From: Shinisaurus crocodilurus
Taxonomy: Eukaryota > Chordata > Lepidosauria > Squamata > Shinisauridae
Length of the DNA: 64,000 bases
Direction: 5' to 3'
Assembly: GCA_021292165.1 (NCBI GenBank)
Contig: CM037878.1
Coordinates: 237,427,546-237,491,545, forward strand
The number at the start of each line of letters is the position of its first letter. Within the stretch, counting starts at the first letter, position 1. The notes under the pieces were generated by a model, which had not been told where the DNA came from, made no database searches, and was given only the letters and a program-made list of their open reading frames with translations. Shown one piece after another: positions 56,860-64,000 of this stretch. A program made the translations under genes and the position numbers.

Positions 56860-56993
56860 TGGGTTGGATCCAGACTAAGTTAGTAATGTTTTAGCCCCAT
56901 TGAAACCAATGGGCCGAGTATGTCATGACTAACTTAAGTCCTATTGGTTTCAATGGAACTAAACCATGACCAACTTAGTCTGCATCCAGCCCA
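56860..56993. mobile_element. Palindromic MITE (TGGGTTGGATCCAGACTAAG termini)
   Basis: The left arm TGGGTTGGATCCAGACTAAG, TTAGCCCCATTGAAACCAAT pairs with CTATTGGTTTCAATGG and CCAACTTAGTCTGCATCCAG, CCCA. About 134 bp with ~55-bp arms. No coding sequence. Confidence 0.7.
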
Positions 56994-57029
56994 TGATGTA
57001 CATGTGTATGTGTGGGAGAGGAGGTCCTG

Positions 57030-57332
57030 TGACACAGCCTTTTCAGTGATGGCACCAAAACTTTGAAACACCTTCCTAGTGGAAGTTTGTTCCACTTCCA
57101 CATCCTCTTTGCTGGCTTCCCATTCCCACGGAAAGATGGTTTTATTCCAGAATGCTATTTTGGAAGGGTTTCCTTCTGCTTAACCTGTTGACTATGCTGA
57201 GGTCTTGGATTATTATATTTTATTGTGTTGTTTTGTTGTATTTTAATTGTACATCGCCCAGGGTGGCCGGGTGACCGGCCAGATGGGCGATTGATAAATA
57301 TAATAAATAAATAAATAAATAAATAAATTAGC
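57030..57332 (+). mobile_element. L2-clade LINE 3' end (CATCGCCCAG tail subtype)
   Basis: Degenerate coding AFSVMAPKLWNTFLVEV followed by a 3' UTR, with the tail TACATCGCCCAGGGTGGCCG, CCAGATGGGCGATTGATAAA and AATAAATAA repeats. Same tail subtype as 4140-4742. Confidence 0.7.
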
Positions 57333-57484
57333 TGGATGTTACAGAGCAAACATACTGACTTCTTGTTCCCTCTGGCCTCCTCTTGTATTATTTGTTTAAG
57401 TAGATTATTGGCTTATTCTGTATTAGGTTTTACATTGATTTTGCAAGCCACCTTGAGGAGCCATGGCCAAAAAGGTGGGGCCGG

Positions 57485-57691
57485 TAGGGATGTTGGAGAA
57501 ATCCGCAATGGATTCAAATGAATTCAGGTCTACGAATCGGAGCTGCAGATTCCGCAGTAGACTAGCTTTTTTTGAGTTGTGCGGACTCTGGACTTGCAGA
57601 CTGGTTTTTCACTTTTGGGGGGGATTTGTGCAAATTCGCACTAGCGCTAATGCACATTAGGGCAAGTGGAACAAAATTCGCATACATCCCA
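57485..57691. mobile_element. Possible MITE of the TAGGGATGT group
   Basis: Left TAGGGATGTTGGAGAAATCC, right GCATACATCCCA. Terminal 8-9 bp are inverted, but the flanking 8-mers do not match. Confidence 0.4.
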
Positions 57692-58659
57692 AAAAAATAA
57701 TCCATAACACTGTCAGTGAGTGGACGACAGAATGATAGATGCCTGGCAATCCGCGAAACACAAATTGAACAGATTTAACTATTTCTGTACTTCCTTAGGT
57801 GGGAAGGGGTATCAATATTTTAAATAAATAAATGCCCACATTGGTGGGGTGCTGATGGTGGAGAACAAGAAGCAAGTAATAAACTCTGTGTCCAATTTAC
57901 GAAAGCAGCATGGCTGAATATGATGAATTGAGCAGCGCATCATAACCAGCTATACAAGAAATGGCTTTTTTTTTTTTTTTAGAATCCAACTCAGAAAATA
58001 CTTGCCTTTGTAGTAACAGAACATCGTATGCTTATGGGACTATACCTAGACATCTGCTGTGTGACAAATACAGTACAATTAGTTATGGATCATCAAAGAG
58101 ATTCCTTGCAAATGACAAAATGAGATTGAACTCTAATTCCCACCCCCAGTTCAAACATCTGGGGAATAATTAACCACACAGAAGCTATGCAGAAGGGAGG
58201 AGTTTGGAAAACTGTAAGGCTATAAGAAACTCAACAGGTGATATTGGCCACAAATTATGTATGGTTTTTCAATATAATGTTGCAATTGAGTGGGATTTTG
58301 TTACGCTGCTGTCTGTCATCTACCAGAAAGATGACAGTATTGTGAAAGCAACCTATAACCTGAACCCACATAATGTTAAGTGCTTTCTGCAAGATACTGA
58401 ATGTCATTAACCCCACTACTTTAGATGTGAGAATAAACCCTTCTCTTAGAGGTTGACCCTTGAGGTTCTGTAAATAGTTTGGGCACCTAATTATGAGAAG
58501 ATTATGAAACCTTGAGAGAGAATTGAAAGAAAAGCAATGATAAGAGCTGAAATGTCTCGCCAGGGCTAAAGTAAATTCATGTACCTCTAGGAAACAGTAG
58601 GTATTGAAAGGCATCCAGTAAACTCAGCCATCATTAGTGGTGAATAGAATCATTTGTTT

Positions 58660-58870
58660 GTTTGTTTAAAAGATTTATATCATGCTTTTTGGGTAAAAGC
58701 TCAACAAAACAGCGTACAAAATCTAATATTAAAAACCACAATAAAACAATATATTAAAAGCACATCCAAACTACTTTCTGAAACAATAATAAACAAACCA
58801 ATAACAAGAAGCCAACAAGAAAACTTATCAGAAGAATTTTCAATACAAAGTCACTCAACAAAATAACCCA
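58660..58870 (-). mobile_element. LINE 3' tail, minus orientation
   Basis: TTGTTTGTTTAAAAGATTTA, TATCATGCTTTTTGGGTAAA, AGCTCAACAAAACAGCGTAC and A-rich following sequence match the reversed 3' UTR layout of L2/CR1-type elements. Confidence 0.5.
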
Positions 58871-58920
58871 TGAGAGTTAGAGTGCAACAGAATAAAATCC
58901 CTCCAAAAAAAATTCGACTT

Positions 58921-58932
58921 CAAGATGGCGAC
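58921..58932 (+). promoter_or_regulatory. YY1-like site at the 5' end of LINE B
   Basis: CAAGATGGCGAC agrees with the YY1 consensus AAGATGGCNGC except for one base (A instead of G). It stands at the presumed start of the element, about 360 bp before ORF1. Mammalian L1 5' UTRs also have a YY1 site near +10 to +20 that fixes the start site. Its role here is inferred. Confidence 0.45.
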
Positions 58933-59281
58933 AAGGAAGGCTGCTTCTGCTTTGAGCTCCGTAATGTATTTTTAGTTGCTGTTTCTTTTTATTTATTCTG
59001 ACTATTTTGAGCTGGCAAATTTTACTCTAGTATTTCTCGAAAGGCTCTCTGAACAACTTTGAACATCTTGGCTTGCCTACACTGTTTCTCAAGGACTATT
59101 TTTTAAAACAAACGGTGTTTACAATCATGCGAGTAAATGGGAGTCAACCATACTCGACACAGGGAGGACGAGCAACGCCAAGTAGCAGCCAGTGAGCAAG
59201 CACTTAATTACTAATTATCTGAGTTGTTTGAATGCTTGTATTCATTGTTTTGGAAGTAAATAGTTGGAACTTAAAATAAGT

Positions 59282-61779
59282 ATGGTGCTTACCAGAAAGG
59301 ACTATAAGACTTTAGGAATTGTGCCTGATGATGGCGACCTCCTCCAGGTTAAACGTAAAAAACAAGCGAAGATTACTCAGTTCTTTGAAAACAAAGGGTC
59401 TGTTAGTGGAGCTGAGGAGGGGATTTTAAACTCCACAAATTCTATTTTGGATTGGACTATGAACTATAAAGGGAATACTCAAGTACCAACAGAGGAAACC
59501 ATATGTAAAAGTCTTGCTGAGGAGCTGGCCCTCGTCGAACAGATACCTTTTGCAGGATGTGCACAGCCAGTCATGGCTGATAAGCAACTAAATGACGGAA
59601 TTTTCAGGCAAATACAGGAACTTGCCCAAGATAAAGGGAAAGATGAGCAGAATAAGTATGTTGCTCAAGAAGAGACGCCTTGTGCGGAGCAATTGCCAAT
59701 TGAGGACTGGATTTTTCTGCTGATGAAGGAAATTGAAAATATTAAATCCTTTTTGTCTGCCAGTAATAATCTTTTGACACTATTGGTAAATAGTATGATT
59801 AAATTAAACTCCCAAACAAACAAGCTATCAAACCCACGTGGAAAAACAGGAGGAGCAAAGGATACGATTAAAGGGCCTGGAAACTATAAAAGGGGAGTTA
59901 AAAATGCAAAGAAAGTTAAAAATACCTTAAATCTAAAGACTGAAGATCACAAAAAGATGAATACCCCTAAAATATTAGCAAAAGTTTCTACACAGAAAGA
60001 TGAGAAAAGTAATGGAGAAAGCCCTAGGCAGAAAGACAATTCCACCATCAAGGAGAAAATAAATAGCAAGAAACAGTCAGAGGAAAACCACATACCTATA
60101 CTGAGAACTAAATCTGATCTACATACACACCAAAATCTTCAGATTACTATTCCATCAGAAGGTGTAACCTCTTCAAAGAAAGACACTACTAATGAAAAAT
60201 GGGATTTGATTCTAAATCGACAAAATTTGGTATTGAATAATTACCCCAAACCCATGGGGATATTAACCCAGTATGAGCGAAAACAACATCTGTTATTTAT
60301 TTTATTTATTTATTTATTTCATTTTTATACCACCCAATAGCCGAAGCTCTCTGGGCGGTTTACAACAATTAACAATACAGTCCCTGCCCGCAGGCTTACA
60401 ATCTAAAAAGACACGACACACAAGGAAAAAGGAATGGGGAGGGAAGAAGGGGGAATATTAATTATTACTTCTGTAATTCTCTGTGTCTCAAGGAGCTCCA
60501 GCCTCCTTCTTCTTCCCCACAGGGCTGTAGATGTCAGTTAGCCCTGTGGGGGGGGCAGTCCAACTGGAGCAGGCCCTGATGTTCCCTCGGCCTGCTCCAG
60601 CCTCCGTCGTTCCTTCTTCCCCACAGGGCTGTAGTCAGTTAGTCCTGTGGGGGGGCAGTCCAACTGGAGCAGGCCCTGATGTTCCCTCGGCCTGTTAGAG
60701 ATTCTTAGCACAATAAACCAGGATTTATTTTCTACTGCAGACATAAAATATGTAGAATACCTTTTTTATAACCATATCCGTGCTCGTGCCGTGGTCACCT
60801 TTGCCAACCAAAATCTAGCTGGTATGATCTTTGCCTCTAGGGACATACTAGCTGAGTGTGGAATTACAGTTTCAAGATTCTTTGAGAACACTGTGCCACC
60901 CCAGGCATTGGTTACTAAAAGTAAAATAAATTCTAAAAGGGAATCACCAATGGAAAATAGTTACACAGGAAATTTAATTGATTTTGACTCTTTAAATGAA
61001 ACATCTAACTATATGACTAACTAAGAGTGGGTGAGCTAAAGAAACTTCTCCAAAATGAGAAGACACCTCTTCCGAAGGAAGAAAAAATGTTAATGAACTG
61101 CTTTGGTGCATTACCTTCTGAGGCACAAGACGAAATAATGCTAAGAATAGACCTATTAAAAGCACATTTGGTAAGCATCCAAATGGGGAGAGCTGAGAAC
61201 CCATTGATGAGGAAGGACTTGTATGAATTAGATCCTCCCGTCTCATCTAAACATATGGAATGTCCAAAATGGGGAAGGAAAGATGCCCAAGAGACATCTA
61301 TGGAGCATAAGGGCGGTATAAAGGTAACAGCTGAACTCAATCCATTAGTAAATGAAAATCAGTCCAGGAACAATGTAATCTATACGACAAGAACTGATAA
61401 TCCTATCGGAAAGGATCCCATCACTTGGCTTGATATGAGGTTCCTAGAGGAAAATGAACTAGGTTCACCAGTGAAACAAACTGCATCTGCTGATTGTCAA
61501 ATAAAGCGAACAACCAAAATAATCTCAAATGTCAGCAGACCAAGCCCAGATGTGGAAAAAATCATGCACCTGGAAGAATTAGTGAGAACTAATGATAAGG
61601 CCCTCAAAAAATCCGTCAAGCAGCAGGGAGTCTTGGACCATGCATTGCAAAATACAAATGGGCACTATGGCCAAAAAATGGATCACATAACTCAAAATAT
61701 GATTCTACAATATGAGAAAGTGATTCCAAATCATTTGAGACCCTCAATGGACATAGAGCATCCACCTGCCCTGACATGA
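59282..61779 (+). pseudogene. LINE B ORF1 (nucleic-acid-binding-type protein), interrupted
   Basis: The ATG at 59282 (first ATG after the in-frame TTG at 59264) opens MVLTRKDYKTLGIVPDDGDL, with a basic KRKKQAKITQFFENKG region that looks like a PIP-type QxxITxFF motif. A Lys/Asn-rich disordered middle follows (59810-60200). At 60296 a 396-bp retroposon interrupts codons for QHLL; the frame resumes as LEILSTINQDLFSTADIKYV at 60692-60750, then RARAVVTFANQNLAG (RRM-like fold possible). A stop at 61022-61024 and a shift lead to the last part (61027-61779) with SEAQDEIMLRIDLLKAHL. Reconstructed length is about 690 residues. Exact function unknown. Confidence 0.75.
60296..60691 (-). mobile_element. 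Composite retroposon with LINE-like tail and two ~100-bp tandem units
   Basis: Minus-oriented. The left end is an AAATA-rich tail and L2-type hairpin (CCACCCAATAGCCGAAGCTC, TCTGGGCGGTTTACAAC). A unique segment follows, then two units at 60495-60593 and 60594-60693 sharing GCTCCAGCCTCC, CCCCACAGGGCTGTAG, GGCAGTCCAACTGGAGCAGG and CCTGATGTTCCCTCGGCCT. CTGTTA is repeated at 60290-60295 and 60692-60697 as the target duplication. Its removal restores the ORF1 frame. Confidence 0.75.
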
Positions 61780-61824
61780 CAAAAAATATGCCAAGAAAAA
61801 TTAGGCCAACAAAAACAAACATTG

Positions 61825-63463
61825 ATGCTTTTGTCATGGAATACAGCTGGTTGGCAATGCAAAGCTGAGGATTCAACTTTCCAAGATTTTCTAAATAAGC
61901 ATGACATCGTATTGCTACAAGAGACCTGGGCCAAGAGAGTCTGGTTATGAACGGCTTCTCTGCATACTCCTTAGATGCAAAACCCAGCCTCCGGGGGGGG
62001 GGGGACGCCCAAAAGGAGGCCTAGCTGTGTTGATCTCGACTAGTATTCGGGCAAATATTGTTAGACTTACTTCTTTATTAAACCTAGCATCTGCCCTAGT
62101 CATAAATCTTAAGTCAATCAGCCTATTGATAATCAACGTATACCTCCCGCCCATGCGCTTCAAACAACAAATTAAGAATAACTGGTTAAAACTAGAAAAA
62201 TACATTTCTGAACTAACATCTCTGTATCCTGAATCTTGCATCATCATGGCAGGAGATTTCAATGCCAGAATAGGGCAAACGGATTCCATGCTGTATTCAC
62301 ATTTCCATCAAAATCCACCGGAACAAGAGGAGGCACCTGCTATACCAACTAGGCAGTCAAAAGATAAGGGCTGCAATTGTGCTGGCCTTTATTTAATGCA
62401 ACTGGTAAATAGATTTGATTTGATAGTTTTAAATGGAAGTATCGAAGGCGATAGAGATGGTGAATTTACCTTTTTTTCGGGAATGGGAGCCTCTACAATT
62501 GATTATTTCACCACCTCGTACAACTTGCTAAATGCTATACTCAGCTGTAGCGTGAGTAAACGCCTCGAGAGCGATCACCTACCTCTAGTCTTAACTTTAA
62601 AACTCGATACTCAGCATGTTCATACAGATTGTATATGGATGCCAAACTTAGAGGCTGAGAAGAGATTTACACGAGTAAAATGGACAAACACATTAAGTAA
62701 AAATATAACGGAGATACTGTATTATGAAGACAACCTTCAGCATAGAGAAGCACTGATAACTGCGGACACTCCAACAACTGTCTTTTCTATGTTCCAAGAC
62801 ATAATTTTGCTCCTGCAAAACCATTTGAAATCTAATGTTCCACCAAAATCATATATTAAAAAATCTAAGTACTGGTTTCACCACGAATGTATCGCAATGA
62901 AAAAACTCCTAGTGGGAAAATATCAGTTGTACAGAGCGCAAAACCTGTCAACACTGCCTCCTGAATGGTTCATACTGAAGAAATCTTATAAAGCATTAAT
63001 TAAAATAAAAAAGAGGCAGGCTATGAGACTTACATGGCAAACCTTAATAAATGCAGCAAGAGAGAAAGATGCCACAACTTTTTGGCAAGTGGTTTCAAGC
63101 AATTGGCCAAAAACAACAGTAAGCATGGACTATTTTATCTCTCCAAACTCCTGGGAAGCATATTTCAGTGCTATTTTTGCATTGGGAGAAAATCACCAAG
63201 AATCATCTAAAATCAACATAAATAATCTACCAAATTGGCCCCAGGTTACTTCTCAAGAAATCCGTCACCTTATTCTTAAATTAAAATCAGGTAAAGCACC
63301 TGGGTGCGACAATATACCTCCCGAACTAATAAAAGTAAATATAGATTGGTGGGCTCCTATATTAGCAACTTTGTTTACATGTATTGATCAGACAACATAC
63401 ATCCCTCAAGATTGGGGCCTAGCCATTATCATTCCAATTTATAAAAAAAGGAGAAAGATATGA
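61825..63463 (+). pseudogene. LINE B ORF2: AP endonuclease and RT fingers
   Basis: ATG 61825 begins MLLSWNTAGW (Asn of the APE N-terminal block) then DIVLLQETWA with the catalytic Glu. Frameshifts near 61935 and in a 12-G run (61993-62004) move the frame. From there it is open to 63463: RPKGGLAVLIS, GDFNARIG at 62252-62275, FTFFSGMGASTIDYFTTS, SDHLPLVLTL, then a linker with YWFHHECIAMKKLL and RT blocks GKAPGCDNIPPELI, DWWAPILATLF and AIIIPIYKK. Confidence 0.9.
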
Positions 63464-63891
63464 CCCGGCAAACTACAGACCAATTAGTTTACTGAGTGTA
63501 ATCTGCAAATTATATGCCTCTCATCTGCATGTGAAATTAACAGACTGGATAGAACAAGAAAACATCCTTGGCGATGAGCAAGCAGAATTCAGAGTGGGGC
63601 GATCTACAGTTGACCAGGGATTAGTCCTCCAACATATTGCTGAAAAGTATGCATTAACAACTAAAGAGGGCCTGCATGTTGCATTCATTGACTTTAAATC
63701 TGCTTTCGACTCAATTCCCAGAAAGAAGTTATGGGATAAGCTTGAGTCTACTAACATCGATAGAAGATTACTTGTATTGATGCGTAGTCTCTATGAAAAT
63801 ACTTATTTGAAGGTCAGATGCAGTCGTGCGGGCCATCTAACAGGACTAATACCCACTCATAATGGAGTAAGGCAAGGATGTATATTGGCTA
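63450..63891 (+). pseudogene. LINE B ORF2: RT palm, truncated by insertion
   Basis: After an indel in the A7 run (63443-63449) the frame gives ERYDPANYRPISLLSVICKL, LGDEQAEFRVGRSTVDQGLV, VAFIDFKSAFDSIPRKKLWD (motif A, 63681-63740) and THNGVRQGCILA (63858-63890). The YADD motif and everything after it are lost from the window because other DNA starts at 63892. Confidence 0.9.
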
Positions 63892-64000
63892 AGGTGACCA
63901 TTTTTTTCAAATTTAAAACCAGGACATGTATTTATTTATTTATTTCATTTGTATACCGCCCCACAGCCAAAGCTCTATGGGCGGTTCACAACAGTTTGTA
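63892..64000 (-). mobile_element. Insertion into LINE B: DNA-repeat edge and LINE 3' tail
   Basis: AAGGTGACCATTTTTTTCAA, AAACCAGGACATG resembles the edge of a common palindromic repeat. From 63929 a minus-strand L2-type tail follows: GTATTTATTTATTTATTTC, GTATACCGCCCCACAGCC, AAGCTCTATGGGCGGTTCAC. It continues beyond the window. Confidence 0.65.

Larger units (their letters stand above)
58915..63891 (+). mobile_element. LINE B: APE-type two-ORF non-LTR retrotransposon, 5' end present
   Basis: Contains a ~365-bp 5' UTR, ORF1 (59282-61779 with an insertion) and ORF2 (from 61825) with endonuclease and RT up to the GVRQGC block, where another insertion cuts it at about 63892. Same family as LINE A. 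No plus-strand promoter other than the internal 5'-UTR one is apparent. Damage is light: a 396-bp insertion, one stop/frameshift near 61024, two frameshifts around 61.93-62.00 kb and one at 63443-63449. The true 5' boundary is not fixed by a target duplication. Confidence 0.85.

Overview
The window looks like gene-poor vertebrate nuclear DNA, most likely from a sauropsid and probably a squamate reptile. The evidence is the repeat content. There are L2-clade LINEs whose 3' ends fold as ACCGCCCAGAGAG...CGGTAT, CR1 LINEs with short TTCTATG/TTCTTATG-type tails, tRNA-derived SINEs sharing the CR1 tail, an APE-type LINE family with CxC..HxxxxC C-termini, and many palindromic DNA-transposon MITEs and di-/tri-/tetranucleotide arrays. 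I found no host protein-coding exon, rRNA or tRNA gene, and nothing prokaryotic. Every coding signal I can defend belongs to a retrotransposon, and every one of those is broken. The species call is inference.

Layout. 0-5 kb: an L2 fragment, a 3.1-kb 5'-truncated APE-type LINE on the minus strand (LINE A) and an L2 3' end. 5-9.5 kb: palindromic MITEs, a local cluster of an unnamed repeat, a probable solo LTR and a Tigger-like MITE. 11-15.3 kb: a composite retroposon with internal tandem units, a GC-rich MITE, a hAT MITE nested in an older palindromic repeat, and a probable minus-strand solo LTR carrying a long TC/GA array. 16-21 kb: a foldback element of about 0.8 kb with a MITE nested inside, and LINE tails. 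21-28.6 kb: L2 fragments, a tRNA SINE, a GC-rich MITE and a hAT MITE. 29.4-31.9 kb: a minus-strand CR1 interrupted by three different DNA elements. 32-38 kb: arrays, an internally deleted L2, another GC-rich MITE. 39.2-43.3 kb: a 1.19-kb hAT element with a perfect 8-bp target duplication, a CR1 3' end, and a hAT foldback nested inside another palindromic MITE. 43.7-46.4 kb: a possible solo LTR and the best-preserved L2 of the window. 46.8-57.7 kb: LINE tails, arrays, a perfect 76-bp tandem duplication, a second copy of the 6.6-kb LTR family, and MITEs. 58.9-63.9 kb: a 5'-complete, plus-strand APE-type LINE (LINE B) with 5' UTR, ORF1 and ORF2, split by a composite retroposon in ORF1 and by another insertion in ORF2 at the right edge.

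How the parts relate. L2, CR1 and the LINE A/B family encode endonuclease and reverse transcriptase that would have copied themselves. The SINEs and composite retroposons carry LINE-like 3' tails and so were probably mobilised in trans. The MITEs encode nothing and would have needed hAT, PIF/Harbinger-like and Tc1/mariner (Tigger-like) transposases that are not present here. Nested insertions give a relative order of activity at several places.

No wholly new system is evident. The items most worth follow-up are LINE B with its YY1-like 5' site, the composite retroposons with internal tandem modules, the hAT family with TAGGG(A/C)TGT termini, and the MITE group sharing GCAATCCTAT termini. Stretches not listed, such as about 9.9-11.0, 22.0-23.7, 26.5-27.6, 38.0-38.9 and 48.9-50.2 kb, show only non-coding sequence with no assignable feature.
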